A stretch of 64,000 nt of DNA from Metarhizium brunneum (GCF_013426205.1 NC_089428.1:1550001-1614000), one strand, 5' to 3'; counted from the first letter of the stretch, positions 1 through 12,561 are shown. The notes: a model not told the origin generated them from the letters alone. Program-made: numbers and translations.

Positions 1-392
1 AGCGACTGACTCGGCCTTGAACTGGCCGTGTGCGGAGTTGGGCCGTCCGGACCCAACTCTGGGTTCTTCATTGTGTGTCCAGCATCTATTCCACGAGATT
101 CTGGTGATGTGACTGCAGTGGTACTGGTTTGTGGCGCTGGGGAGACTGTAGTATCTCTTGAGGATGGAGACTCTGATGCGCGATTGTCAGTGGCGGTTTC
201 CACTGTTCTTTGCATTGATCTTTGTGATTCCAACCCAAAGTTGGCCGGTGATAGTCCATCGGGAGCTGGGCCTGAATGATTATCCAAGTCATGACGTGTT
301 GTATGGAGAATGTCGTCGGGACAGGTTGAGAAAGGGTACGGAGAGGCCGATGGTGGTTGATCCGGAGGTTGATTCGGTGACGGTGTCGGCAT
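1..392 (-). CDS. Partial Ser/Thr/Pro-rich protein, cut by left window edge
   Basis: On the minus strand a frame stays open from an ATG at 392 down to base 1, about 130 codons with no stop, and leaves the window. The encoded part is rich in Pro, Ser, Thr, Asp and Asn and has no membrane segment or recognised domain. It resembles the disordered regions of fungal regulators or scaffold proteins. The ATG at 392 is only the first one in this frame. A possible acceptor (TTGCCAG then CCACCAG) lies just upstream in transcript order, near 420-430, so the true first exon may lie further right, for example in the open frames between 440 and 640. I do not recognise the family. The plus-strand open frames here overlap this one and look like its shadow. 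Confidence 0.5.
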   Translation of the reverse strand, partial: MPTPSPNQPPDQPPSASPYPFSTCPDDILHTTRHDLDNHSGPAPDGLSPANFGLESQRSMQRTVETATDNRASESPSSRDTTVSPAPQTSTTAVTSPESRGIDAGHTMKNPELGPDGPTPHTASSRPSQS

Positions 393-3300
393 TGTTGCTA
401 GCAGAGGATAGACTGGTGGCTGGCAAGGTATATTTGCCTATTGTATAGGGCACGACAACCAGGTCGACCGCGGATTTGTGCCTCCTGATGTAGATAGGGA
501 GTCGACTACTACGGGAGCGGGATGGATCAATTCGGGCACAGGATGCTGTGAGAGCAATTTGACTGCGAGGCAAGATGGCCGTATTGCGCGCCGTTTTAGG
601 CAAGGGGATCCCCTTTGAATATCGTTGTTAACGAGACCCAACTTGATAAAAATTGCAAAAAGAGGGAGGAGTGATCAAAGTTAGTTGGGAGTGGTTGTGG
701 TGGGCGACAGTCGAAGGCATTAGTTATGGAGAGGTCGTTTCTCATGAAGCCGCGACGCACATGGCAGATTTTGAGTTAGGTTTTGACGAAGGAAATGCCA
801 GAATTCATCGAAGGGTAAAAAGGGTGCAGCGCTGAGCTACACGGGAAGAGTTGCGGCGATCGTGTTGGTAAGGAAGAGTCTGGTTGAATGGGCTGAATCG
901 GAGATATGGATGTGGAGGTGTTTGCCAACGCCCGTCTCCAGTACCGCCTGATAATAGTACAAGGCATGTGCGCAAGCAAGGTGGACCTTTCTTCCCGCTT
1001 GGGTGTTTGTGTTGCTTCTAAGTACTACCTACAGTGGCTAGTCCACCTAGCTGTCAACGGGTAGGGGAGTACTTACCTACTTAAGTAAGTAAGTACTTCA
1101 ATGTTAAGTACTTAAGTACCTACCTAGGTACTTAGGCACTTAGCTACTGCTGCCGGTGGGCTCTAGTGCCCAGTTCACCGCTAAGAGCCTTACTGGTACC
1201 TTAATTTTCCTCATGTGCCGGTTGCGGTACAGGCATGGGGGTGGAAGACCATTGTCATTGCGTGTCTGCTACATCATTGGGTGTGGAGTATCAGGTTGGC
1301 TTCAGGTATCCCTGTGCTCATAACCGTTGTACTTCCATGTGCCCGTGTACGTACTTCAAATACTTAAGGCAACTTATTGGTTCGATGTTGGCAGGTCATC
1401 TCGCCACCTGCAGTACCTGAACTGGTTGATAGAGGCGGATACGGTACTCCGGTGCCCAGGCACAGGGAGCGCCAAGTGATATACCCAGTATTAAGTAATT
1501 AGTGTCTCGAGCTTGAGCTTTTAAAGAGAACCGGGTTTCCCGCTTTTCTCGTACGGTTCGCTGCATGTCCTAGTATTATGAACAAACTGCTGGATAGCTA
1601 CCCGGTACCTCGTGCACAGTAGGTATCCAAGTAAAAGACCCTAGCCTCCTACTGCGGCGCAGCAATTATCAATTACATGTAGGTGCCCGGTAGATAGGAG
1701 TGGGTGAATTGACTTCGATGCCAATGTCTGTTCGGGTGAGTATTTTAAGAATATTGCTACAGCCAGCCTGATGGCCTCATCAATACACATCTGGTGTCTT
1801 AAAACCTTCGGCTTTCGACATTAAATGTTTGTAAGCTTTAAGGTGGGCATGCAGTTGCTGGCGTTGGAGCTATCAAAATGTGATCTCACCTTGTCGCCAA
1901 GTGCGTTGGAGTCTTGCTTGTGTGCTCGCTGAGCTGCATACACGTACGAAGGGCCCCCAACCACACAATCGCATGCTTCAAATAAGGACCTAGAAAACCC
2001 CGTAATCTTGCGGTCGATATCATGTTGATACTTGGAGACAGGCTTGTACTCTAACTTTTCATACTTTACGGTGGACAATGTCAAGCTTTCAAGTCAAGGA
2101 ACAGAAATTGTCAACATTTTGGTGTGTGTGCTATTCTAAAGTTGCTTCGCCGCCATCATAAATCACCGAATGTCAGAAAATGATTATAGAACCAGAATGT
2201 TCTTGGGTCTTTGGTGATAGCCTTGAACGATACTAAGCGGGACAAAATGAAGCAAAATTGGATATTTGAAAGAGAATATATCCGCAACAATAGCTGAGGG
2301 CAAGGCAATTTAATCAGGTATTTGACATGCAATTGATAGCGCGCCATGAGTTTTGTGACGCTGGAGAATTCTTTGGCGTTGGGGCAACTGCTCCATAACG
2401 TACTGAATCGAGCCTAGCCCAGAGCTGAATCTGATTACCCGAAGTTGATGTTGCCCCGCGCCAAAGTTCCCAATTGTGCGTCCAAGTGCTAACTACGCCA
2501 ATACCATCGCCATAAGCCGTTTCGGTATGGCCTAGGTAGGTCTATAGGACTACCTCGCAGCTGTTGGGATAGCCATGTCGGACCACCTAAGCTCCTCTCG
2601 CCGCGTAATAATATGTATATCTCTCTTCCATCGAGAAATACCCCGCCTTATGCCCTTCGTATATTTATTCGGACTTATATAGGCTTGATTTTGAAATGAA
2701 GTGCTATTAGACTGAAGACAAGTGCTTTCAGATCTTGAACCAGATAATAGAAAACTCGTAAGCCTTCGGGATCGGCGGACTCGGTCACGTCGACTAATGA
2801 TCCTATCTTGGCGGTCTGGTCACATGGATCAGTATGGAGAAGCATAAGTTGGCACTGGCCGTGTTGTACCCACCTCGAATGAAATATGGTCGTTCCCAAG
2901 TCTGATTTCCAATTCTTGGCGGCCATCTTTGTTCTTCTGTGGCCACTTGGAATCATCCTCTCTGAGAGATTGTCAGCATGGATACATGTAACTGTCTCCT
3001 TGATCGCAACCTCACTTGATAATTTCGCTCGTTTTGATAATGCGTTTTATCTCTTCCACAATAGATGAGCTTACACACACTGGCAGCATTGTTAAAAACT
3101 GAATTATCCCTAGAAAATGACAAAGGGACGGCTTGTCAACGAGCCTGGCAACATACTTTCTTTGCGAATGAGACTATCGTTCCTGTAGTTGGAGTTGTTC
3201 GCGTATCTCGCAACTGCACTTCTTCCATCTCCCACAACTCTGAAATCGAACTCTGCCCATGGATTAATGCCCCGAAATATATAAGGATGTGCGCTGTAGA

Positions 3301-4005
3301 CTTACCAAGGAATTCATGCCCGAACCTACCCATATGCCCAGCGCTATTTTGAACATTAGCAGGTCAAACCTTCACACGCATATGGCAAAATGCCTTGACT
3401 GACTAGTATCGGAGATAGAAAGGTTCGCTCGTCGCAGACATGTTGTCACTTGTTATGTAAAGTTTGCGCTGTAGAGCATCAATGTAGGGTCCTTAAGAGG
3501 AAGATTACCAGGGCTTTGAATTGATGTTGATTTGTTTATGCCCACTTCAAATGTTAGCTAAGCATCTGAGCACACACCAAGCTCGACCTAACGTGGGGCA
3601 AGATCCAGACAAAGCCCCCTCCTTAGCACGTGATATGGGCCCCAGACTCGTAACTGCCACCTGTTTCCCAGGATGGTCAGGGCCAAGTATCATATCTGGT
3701 GGCCAAAGGAGAGCTGCTTCGACAAATCTCAGCGACCCTGGCGACTTCAGCCTTGGAACTGGCACGCACACACTCTCTGTCGTTTGTCCGTTGTTTTGAA
3801 GGAAATTCTCTAGCATATGGAATTGCTCAGTTTCCTTGATTCTCACTTTTCCTGAAGCTGCCTACGAAGAAACAGGCGTTTCTGAAGCCAACCCCCTTTA
3901 TCTGTATCTATCCCGGCGTCCACGATTACGAACTACATCGGCATTCGTCGCGACATCACCTTTGCTTACTTCCACCTGGGATTGCGACTCATTGTACACC
4001 TCAAT
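393..4005. other. Long gap upstream of beta-COP
   Basis: I see no convincing gene in these 3.6 kb. Short open frames of 60-115 codons occur on both strands, none with recognisable similarity or good splice structure. The stretch holds one dense TACCTAGGTA-type repeat cluster (1068-1144), is AT-rich near 1600-2700, and ends in the promoter and leader of the beta-COP gene. The left part may include an upstream exon of the edge gene. Confidence 0.6.
1068..1144. repeat. TACCTAGGTA/AAGTACTT palindromic cluster
   Basis: Dense overlapping copies of GTACTTAC, AAGTACTTAAGTACC and the 10-bp palindrome TACCTAGGTA (1121-1130). Every 4-6 bp core is self-complementary. The same vocabulary recurs in several other gaps of this window. 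Confidence 0.8.
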
Positions 4006-7000
4006 ATGTCTGGGTTTCTCGAAAATGCTTACAGCCTGGTTCATCAGGACAATGCGGCCGACGTGCCAACGGTATCAGATTTGCGTATGCAGCTGGAGAA
4101 AGGCACTGATGAGACAAAGGTCGAGACCATGAAGCGAATTCTCACAGTCATGCTGAATGGAGACCCAATGCCGTCGTTGCTTATGCATATCATTCGATTT
4201 GTCATGCCTTCAAAGCACAAACCTCTCAAGAAGCTCCTATACTTCTATTATGAGATCTGCCCGAAACTCGATTCTAGCGGCAAATTGAAGCAGGAAATGA
4301 TTCTGGTTTGGTATTGCTCCCTCCCATAAACCTTCATCAACTATGGGTGGATTTTATTTTTAGCTGACCCCCCCTTGCTTGTGCAGCAACGGCATTCGTA
4401 ACGACCTTCAGCACCCGAACGAGTATATCCGAGGAAACACGCTGCGTTTTCTCTGCAAATTGCGCGAGCCGGAGCTCATTGAACCCCTGCTCTCGTCAGC
4501 GCGATCCTGTCTGGAGCATCGGCATGCATATGTCCGCAAGAACGCTGTCTTTGCTGTGTCCTCGATATTTGCACATTCCCCGTCATTAATTCCAGACGCA
4601 TCGGAGCTCCTTGCCACCTTCGTCGAAGGCGAGACCGATGCGACATGCAAGAGAAATGCGTTCGCGGCTCTTGCAAACATAAATCATGATGCAGCCCTCC
4701 TGTATCTAAGTTCTGTTTTTGATGGCATACCAAACGCCGAGGAGCTGCTACAGTTGGTGGAACTTGAGTTTATTCGGAAAGATGCTTTCCAGAATTCCCA
4801 GAACAAGGTATGCAGTTGGCTGTTGTCATATCATGTGTCTGCATATCTGACAATTACAGGCTCGATATCTTCGACTCATTTTCGACTTACTGGAAGCCGG
4901 TGCCTCAACTGTGGTATATGAAGCAGCGTCTTCCTTAACAGCGTTGACGAATAACCCAGTGGCTGTTAAAGCTGCTGCGACCAAGTTTATTGAACTTAGC
5001 ATAAAAGAAGCCGACAACAATGTTAAGCTCATCGTCTTGGATCGCGTGGATCAGCTGCGCAAGAATAATGAAGGCATTCTCGATGATTTAGTCATGGAGG
5101 TACTGAGAGTGCTTTCCAGCACAGATATTGATGTGCGTAGGAAGGCCCTCAGCATCGCCTTGGACATGGTATCAAGCAAGAATGTCGAAGAAGTTGTTCT
5201 TTTGCTAAAGAAAGAATTATCCAAAACCGTGGACCAAGAGTATGAGAAAAATACGGAGTATCGATCTCTTCTCATTCACTCGATTCATCAATGCGCGATC
5301 AAGTTCTCGGAAGTCGCTGCCAGCGTGGTAGATTTGCTTATGGATTTCATAGCGGATTTCAATAATGCCTCAGCAGTAGACGTCATAAACTTTGTGAAGG
5401 AGGTTGTGGAAAAGTTTCCAGCTCTTCGAAAGACAATCGTTGAACGGCTCGTTTCTACACTGAGCGAGGTCCGTGCTGGCAAAGTTTACAGAGGTATTAT
5501 GTGGATCGTTGGTGAATATTCGTTGGAGGAGAAAGATATCCGAGATGCGTGGAAGCGGATACGGGCTAGCTTGGGCGAGATTCCTATTCTCGCCTCAGAG
5601 CAGAGACTTTTGGAAGATCAAGATGGCGGCGAGCCGATCCAAGATCAAGTCAACGGCAATCCAAAGCCGGCAGCCCCAAGCGGCTCACGTAAAGTCTTGG
5701 CCGACGGGACTTATGCCACAGAAACAGCTTTGACTAGCCAATCCTCGGCAGCCGCTAAGCTCGAGGCTGTTAAGACAGCGCAGAAGCCTCCCCTACGTCA
5801 ACTCATACTAGATGGAGACTACTACCTTGCTACAGTTCTTTCTTCCACGCTTGTGAAGCTGGTCATGCGTCACTCCGAAATTTCGGCTGATATTGCTCGA
5901 ACGAATGCCCTAAGAGCTGAAGCGATGCTCATTATGATCTCTATTCTCCGCGTCGGACAATCGCAGTTTGTCAAGGCTCCCATTGATGAAGACTCCGTGG
6001 ATCGCATCATGTCCTGTGTGCGGTCTCTCGCCGATTTCAGCACCAAGAAGGAACTAGAGAACGTCTGGCTCAACGATACCAGAAAGGCATTCCGCGCAAT
6101 GGTACAGGTGGAAGAGAAGAAGCGGGAAGCCAAAGAAGCACATGAGCGAGCAAAATCGGCCGTACAGGTTGACGATGTCGTCCAGATCCGCCAACTTTCC
6201 AAGCGGAATGCTACAGACGGAATAGACGGCATTGAATTAGACCTGGAGAGGGCAACAGGTGGCGAAGCAACCGCAGAAGATCTGTCTTCTAAACTTAGTC
6301 GTGTCGTGCAGCTGACCGGTTTCTCGGATCCTGTTTATGCGGAGGCCTATGTGAAAGTGCATCAGTTTGATATCGTCCTCGATGTGCTCCTTGTCAACCA
6401 AACAACGGAAACGCTTCAAAACTTGTCCGTGGAATTCGCTACCCTCGGTGACTTGAAGGTCGTGGAGAGACCTACCACTCAGAATCTCGGCCCCCATGAC
6501 TTCCACAATGTTCAGTGTACCATCAAGGTCTCATCTACGGACACAGGCGTCATATTTGGCAATGTCGTATACGATGGAGCCCATTCTACTGACACAAACG
6601 TGGTTATTCTAAACGATTTACACGTAGATATTATGGACTACATTCAACCGGCTACATGCACTGAGACCCAATTCCGAACAATGTGGACTGAATTTGAATG
6701 GGAGAACAAAGTCAATATTAACTCAAAAGCGAAGTCGTTACGAGACTTTCTGGATCAACTGATGGCGTGTACCAACATGAACTGCTTGACACCTGAGGCG
6801 AGCCTCAAAGGGGATTGCCAATTTTTGAGCGCAAACCTCTACGCTCGGTCCGTATTCGGTAAGTAGTGCAAACATTCAGAAAATTTGCTGTGCAGTGGGC
6901 AATATCTGAAAGAAGTTGAATACTAATGAATCTAGGTGAGGATGCCTTGGCCAATCTTAGCATCGAAAAGGAGGGAGAAGACGGCCCTATTACCGGGTTT

Positions 7001-7084
7001 GTTCGTATAAGAAGCAGATCTCAAGGCCTTGCTTTAAGTTTAGGATCCTTGAAAGGTTTAAACAAGATCGGATCTTCAGCATAA
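4006..7084 (+). CDS. sec26: Coatomer subunit beta (beta-COP)
   Basis: The product is the beta subunit of the COPI coat, which covers Golgi-derived vesicles and supports retrograde Golgi-to-ER and intra-Golgi transport. There are four exons: 4006-4310, 4387-4807, 4860-6858 and 6936-7084. The last intron contains a TACTAATGA branch-like site. The spliced protein is 957 residues, the usual length for the family. The N-terminal two thirds is an adaptin-like alpha-solenoid; it opens with [15 protein letters not shown], typical of fungal beta-COP. A charged Glu/Lys/Ala linker follows at about 540-590, then the coatomer beta C-terminal region and appendage platform. I chose the ATG at 4006 over an in-frame ATG at 3982 because homologues begin at this point. 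It converges with the UBTD gene on the right. Recognition is strong. Confidence 0.96.
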
Positions 7085-7659
7085 ATTCTCTGCAGTCGGT
7101 TGAATGCGGATCCGCATCACGCGAGAGTAGTAGGAGGAAAATCACCTGCTCTAAGCAGGAACGTAAGTGAGTTAAGGGATGACAGCGGAGTCAAGGAGGG
7201 TGGTTTTGATAATGGGAGCATGGGAGGCTGATATTAGCCAAGTAAAACTATCCATAGATTCGGTGCAGACATTGTGTACATCTTGCCAAGGACGCTTATA
7301 ATTAACAGTGGCCTGGGAGAGTCGCGTGGATACGACAGTAACTACTGAATTTTAACTTCTGTCATAGATCTTCTCTTCGGTGGTGAATGATGGCAATGGT
7401 AATGCCGACATTAGTTTTATCCCAATCTTTCCAAGCAGTTGTGTACAATTATCAGGGGTATATGGATGAAGGAACCCGCACTCGCTAGTACAAAGCCCGC
7501 TTGTCAACTAAAAGAATTAAAAAGAAAAGAGCTCATACTTAGGAATTAGACGTCATTACAAGTATAGTGGGTAGTTGATGTGAATGAATCAAGTTCTGAT
7601 CGCTGTACCGTAGCCGCTAATGAAGAAGAGGTGGCTGACGAGCTTGCGTGGCGCGCATA
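7085..7659. other. Convergent 3' gap
   Basis: This stretch separates the stop codons of beta-COP (plus) and the UBTD protein (minus). It should hold both 3' untranslated regions and polyadenylation sites. I see no gene. Confidence 0.6.
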
Positions 7660-8718
7660 TTACTCTCTGTTAAAGACGAGTGCATTAACCACATGGCCAG
7701 TTTGCCAGCCCTGTATTTCAAGAGGCTGGTTATCTTTGAGCATTTTGCCCATATAGGCAATTCTGATCTTCTTTTCGGTGGGTAGCTTCAGATAGGCGGT
7801 ATTAGCTTGTGGTTGGCCATAACCGGAACTATAGGCGTCTCAACGGAACAAGGAACGTCACCATACAACTAAAGGAAGCGAGCAATGAAAATAGGACACT
7901 TACTGACGCTTCACAGGCAAGTTTTCTGATTATATTTCGCACAGTATCCGATTTGCTGACATGGATTTCAAAATCCCTCCCGGTCTCACTAAGGCGTGCT
8001 CGTAAAGTTATCTGGTCATAACCATCGATAACCTCTTTGCCCTTTTCATGCCTTCGTCTCTCAGAGTCATCTACGAGAGAAACAGGATCAACCTCTTCTT
8101 CCGCGGTGTCGTCATCCCCAGTTGTGGACATGTCAGGCACGTCGACTCCTTCACAGAGGGTCGCAAGATTGCTCGGGTCGGAAACTACCCATTGCGGGAG
8201 CTGGTAGTAGTTGCCAAGCGAATCGTAGACACCATTTGCAAGATCGCCCGTCGGCAGCGAGATCTCTGCAGCAGATAAAATTGACTGCGCAGTTGCCAAG
8301 GCGTCACTACCTTCACCTCCAGGTTCCTGCAAGACAGCTACAGCAGCGCGAATTGTTTGCCATATTTCCGAACGTCCAGTTACTCGAGTATCAAAGAATT
8401 CGGCTCTCTCGTTATCTAGTTGCTGTTTCGTCCACTGGCGATCTGCTGATGTCCACACATGTCGACGCAAGGGCTTGTTGATATGTTCATCTAGTGGACC
8501 TTGATCTCGGTGTCGCCGGCGAGGCAAGACTTGGGAGCCTGCTTGCACGCTTTCTGGTAGCGCAAGGGCAGGGGGATTGATGTGGCGAGCAGACGCATTA
8601 GTAGCGCCGCCAGGATAAGGCGAATTAGGGCCAGAAGATCTAGAAAAACAGCATCCCTTGGTATAGTTTAGTCTCTTCCTACTGAAGGATCTAGTTGAGA
8701 ACGCTGACAGCTTACCAT
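7660..8718 (-). CDS. UBTD-type ubiquitin-domain protein with lipidation N-terminus
   Basis: This is a fungal relative of UBTD1/2 (DC-UbP), adaptor proteins that pair a ubiquitin-binding domain with a ubiquitin-like fold and interact with ubiquitin-conjugating enzymes. Exons on the minus strand are 8718-8716 (the ATG alone), 8656-7904 and 7785-7660, giving 293 residues. The mature N-terminus reads MGCCFSRSSGPNSPYPGG, a classic myristoylation (Gly2) plus palmitoylation (Cys3/Cys4) signal, so a membrane location is likely. Residues about 60-165 carry the conserved UBD block (NKPLRRHVW, ERAEFFDTRVTG, DLANGVYDSLGNYYQLPQWV). The C-terminus is the Ubl domain ending GWQTGHVVNALVF. An acidic linker lies between them. 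The first intron has GTAAG, a GACTAAACT branch-like site and CAAG; it is required to restore the MGCC start. Its promoter faces that of DIM-5. Confidence 0.92.
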
Positions 8719-9651
8719 TGTCAAGCGTAATCTGTGTTTGCAAAACTGCTCAGGAATCTTGGTAGTGGGCAGAAAAGGGCTTTTAGCGACGGAGAGAGCC
8801 AATGTAATCAATCTAGAAAATGAGATCTAGTCGACGAGAAGGAGGTCCGAACGAGCAGCACCACTAAGATCTTGCCACAGCCATGCCAACAATGAAACCA
8901 GCGAGGAATCTCGAGAACCGACCGGCTTGATGCTGGGGGAAACCTGGCTCAGATGGACAAGTCGGCTGCTCTGTCTGGGAGAGGGGACACGAGAGCGCGG
9001 AATGTAGAAGGAAATCCTTTGTTTGCGTACGTCAAACGACGAGTGCCAGAGATAAGAGGTTGAGAATGCGTAGAGTGTCGGGTTTCGCGAAGCGCAAAAG
9101 TGCTGGCCACACAGCACCTGCTAGCTTGAGGCGGGTGGAGGGTGTGCATGTGGGGTTGTCGGGGGGCCAGGAGGAGCGCTGAGTCCATCCTGGCTGTGTA
9201 TGTAGTACTTCCAGTTGTAAGCTTCAATGCTGGCCCGACTCTACGAAACTGAAAGCTCTTGTGAATATTGAAAGACAATGGGACCAATTGACTCTATTGA
9301 TCGAACAGTAGCTTGCCAGGCTCGCAAGTGACTGCAAAGTAATTACCTAAGATACCTACTAGTAGTAGGTACTTACTTACCCTGCCCCACTGGCAAAGCA
9401 TACATACTGAGCCCCCACAACTTGGAGTGCTTGGAAATGGAGAGGAGAGTGTGCCGTGGTGACCGATTTGTGTGGATTCAACCGCCGAAAACAAAGCACA
9501 TCCGAAGCCCGTAAGCAAACACCACACTGCGCGATGGAAGATGCCACGAGCAGACACTTCTTCCACCATGGCAAAGATGTAGGTTAGATGTCCCTGTCTA
9601 TTAACTTCCCAGTGTACCAGAAAGGCAACCCACATCCGAGGGGCGTGCCCT
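8719..9651. promoter_or_regulatory. Divergent promoter region UBTD / DIM-5
   Basis: A gap of 933 bp lies between two divergent start codons. It holds a small GTACTTACTTACC-type repeat patch at about 9342-9381. The open frames here on the minus strand have no recognisable product. No clear TATA box was found. Confidence 0.5.
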
Positions 9652-10745
9652 ATGCAAACAAAGGTTTTTCGGGGACTGATACGTGCCAAATCATCAAAAC
9701 AGGACAACAAAGATGAGAAGGAAAACTGTCACTGGTGCCAGCTGCGGTCTTTCCCGACACACAAAACGGCCCCCATCACCGTAGTAAACGAAATAGACAG
9801 CCAAACTTTACCCCAAAATTTTCGCTTCATCAATGGCGTCGTACTTGGCACTGGCGTCACAGCAGCCGACCTTAGCTTCCGAAGCGGCTGCACCTGTGGT
9901 CAGGATGAAGATTGCCAATACTCGGGCTGTCTATGTCTCGCAGATCTCGACCAAGACGAAGCCAGTGACGATGCAGATGATGACCACAGTGGATTGGATT
10001 CGGCCACCAGAGCGTCCTTATCACCAGCACGGAAGAAGGCATATGCCTACCACACGCACGGACACAAGGCCGGCTTATTGCGATCAAAACTCCATACGTC
10101 CAAGCTGCCACTCTATGAATGTCACCAAGGCTGTGCCTGCTCCCCAGATTGCCCAAACCGAGTAGTTGAACGTGGTCGCACTGTGCCGCTTCAAATCTTT
10201 CGTACACCAGATCGTGGATGGGGTAAGCTGAACCCATTTTGTGGTATAAATTGACTTGCTGACAACAGACACATGCAGGTGTACGGACTCAAGAGTCAAT
10301 TAAGAAGGGCCAATTTGTGGACCGTTACCTTGGCGAAGTCATCACGTCCGCCGAAGCTGATCGACGCCGAGATGCCTCTGTAGTTTATCACAGAAAAGAT
10401 GTATATCTCTTTGCCTTGGACAAATTCACGGACCCTCAGTCGTTGGATGCCCGACTAAAGGGCCCTCCACTCGAGGTGGATGGGGAATTTATGTCGGGAC
10501 CTACCCGATTCATTAACCACTCTTGCGATCCAAATATGCGAATTTTTGCTCGTGTTGGGGACCACGCAGATAAACATATACATGACTTGGCCCTCTTTGC
10601 TATAAAGGATATTCAAAGGGCCGAGGAGCTGACATTTGATTACGTGGATGGAGCGAGTGGAGATTCTGAAGAGCTAGAAGGCAAGATAGAAGATATGACG
10701 AAGTGTCTGTGTGGTAGCTCTAAATGTAGGAGATTTTTGTGGTAG
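9652..10745 (+). CDS. dim-5: Histone H3 lysine-9 methyltransferase (DIM-5/Clr4 type)
   Basis: This enzyme transfers methyl groups from S-adenosylmethionine to H3K9. In Neurospora DIM-5 makes H3K9me3, which directs HP1 binding and DNA methylation. Exons are 9652-10222 and 10279-10745, giving 345 residues. The order is: a short basic N-terminus; the conserved NCHWCQLRSF block near residue 25; a pre-SET zinc cluster with spaced cysteines (CTCGQDEDCQYSGCLC, then CHQGCACSPDCPNRVV); the SET domain (KKGQFVDRYLGEVI, RKDVYLFALDKF, and NHSCDP at 270-275); and the post-SET CLCGSSKCRRFLW at the extreme C-terminus. All three cysteines expected after SET are present, so it should be active. There is no chromodomain, as in Neurospora DIM-5 and unlike Clr4. 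Similarity to DIM-5 is near-continuous over the SET region. Confidence 0.97.
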
Positions 10746-11995
10746 AGGCCTTGAATGCAGCGGTATCCCTGACGTCTAAAAGTCAAGGCCAAACATCATC
10801 GATTGCTTACGGCATCATGGTGGCTGGTTAATGTCAAATGGCAGCCTTCACTTTAAAGCAGACTGAAATGGTAAGATCACACCAGACGTACTTACGAGCT
10901 CCTTAGGGGGAATCCGCGTCTCGATTTAGGGCGAGAGATACATAGTAGCTATTCCCTTTAAAATTAAAGTGTTTTTTTGGTCTCACTCTCTGACTTATGG
11001 GCGCAACTATGAAAGCATAGACTGGTACGGATCTAGAGGATATCCTTATCACCCTTATGTTTCATGGCAGCCAAAAACACTCCTAGACTAACAGCAGGAC
11101 AGTGGACATGATGCTTAGTTTCCCCCAAAAAAAGCCCTGGTTTATGTAGTCCATAGTCCTGTATACCGTAAAGCTAGAACACGTATCTGAGTGTCCAATA
11201 ACACTCTTCGTAACTAGATTCTTTATTGCCTTAATCATCTTAATAATCTGCAGGGGAGGCAAAGAGTGGCATGACATGGCAACCATGGACACTGTTTCTC
11301 TCCGAACATGGTGAGATCCGGAGGAGGGCTGGCTCCGTGTCTGTCCGAGGCTAAGATCCTAAGATGGGCTAGGCCGAAACCAAAGCCGGGCCCAGCCGAG
11401 GGGCATTGCCTTTCCCACCTAGCGACAGGTGCAGAAGGCGGGGCCCCAGCAATGGCTCCGCCATCATGTTGCCCGCTTGGGTTGATGGGACCACTCCTGA
11501 GAACAGGGATTTGAGGTGCCCGTCGATCCGAGTTAATACTGTCACGTCGACTTTTTATGCCTGTGGTCTTCATTACCTAGATATTTATGTATGTACAGAA
11601 AATAACACACCTAGTCTGATATAGATTCCTGCCCGCAATTGTCATCCAGTCTCTGGGTTAAGATGTGTGCTGGGCAGGCTTGAAAGACTCGCTGGCAACT
11701 GAAGTAGTGAGGGGAAGATCGTGTGCCATTAATTTTCTCCTGCAGAGACGACGTACTCCGTACTGTACTAGCAGTTCGGTGCGTGAGTGGATAGTTTTGG
11801 AGACGTGGAGTGAAATAACAGCTGACCCGATTGCCTGCCCGGGGGACAGGGGGCGGGCTTTTAAACCAGCAGCGTTTCTTCACTTCCTTTGCACTTTTCG
11901 CCGCGGTCATTATCAGACCACTCGAACCCGACAAATGGAGACTGGTATACTTAAAGACTAGAGATTGCATCGCCGCGTGCTGTGTTCTCTCGGAC
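10746..11995. other. Gap between DIM-5 and small membrane protein
   Basis: No gene recognised. It contains the DIM-5 3' end and the upstream region of the next gene. A TACTCCGTA motif lies at 11754-11762. A long minus-strand open frame that starts inside the next gene looks like its antisense shadow. Confidence 0.5.
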
Positions 11996-12561
11996 ATGTT
12001 AACCTTTCGACTGCCCAGCATGATATACACGACGGCCCTATACAACAGGGTGTTTTCTACGTCTGCAAGGGTGCATCCGAGCATCCTCCCTCACCTGCGG
12101 CAGTCTCGCCGGCCCCCCTTTCGATGGTAAGTATCTGTCATTCATTCAGTGGGGGAAGCAAAAAGTAGTCGACCGGATAAGGTATCTGGCCATCGCGCTC
12201 TGTATGGTAATATAATGTGGTGTGCTAGTGCATGCCTCGGCGATAGCAATTACATGTTTCATTAGTAGTGGAAAAGACAGCTACTCCGGACCCCCTCGTC
12301 ATCTATGCATAGTGCTACAGCTAATATACCTCTCATGTCCGCGCAAACAGGCTCAAAGCTGCTCTCGTTTTGTGCGGTGCAGGGTACATTGCCAACGTTT
12401 ACATAGGCCGCGTACGGGAACGCCGGATTGCGGATATTGTTGCAGCTGAAACAAAAGCTGCAGAACTGGAACGTCGAAATAATGCCCTTCTCGATGTATA
12501 CGGGGATAGATCTAGTCTCGAAGAACTGGAGAAGGCTGTCCAATTTTACGAAAAGAAGTAA
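11996..12561 (+). CDS. Small predicted mitochondrial membrane protein, unknown function
   Basis: Two exons, 11996-12126 and 12351-12561, joined through tg|g (Trp), encode 113 residues. The N-terminus is basic and lacks acidic residues (TFRLPSMIYTTALYNRVFST, then several Arg), typical of a matrix-targeting presequence. One hydrophobic segment follows (about LKAALVLCGAGYIANVYIG), then a charged, probably coiled-coil tail rich in Glu, Arg and Ala that ends in VQFYEKK. This plan fits an inner-membrane assembly factor or a complex subunit, but I cannot name the family. Support for it being a gene comes from the clean GTAAGT donor and AACAG acceptor, the frame continuity, and the coherent targeting-membrane-coil layout. 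The intron is long for the window (224 nt). Confidence 0.75.

Noticed and set aside
3547..3846. 99-codon open frame on the minus strand upstream of beta-COP
   Set aside because: No family recognised and no splice partners; it overlaps the expected promoter.
11611..12084. 157-codon open frame on the minus strand
   Set aside because: It overlaps the spliced small membrane protein in antisense and has no domain; shadow.
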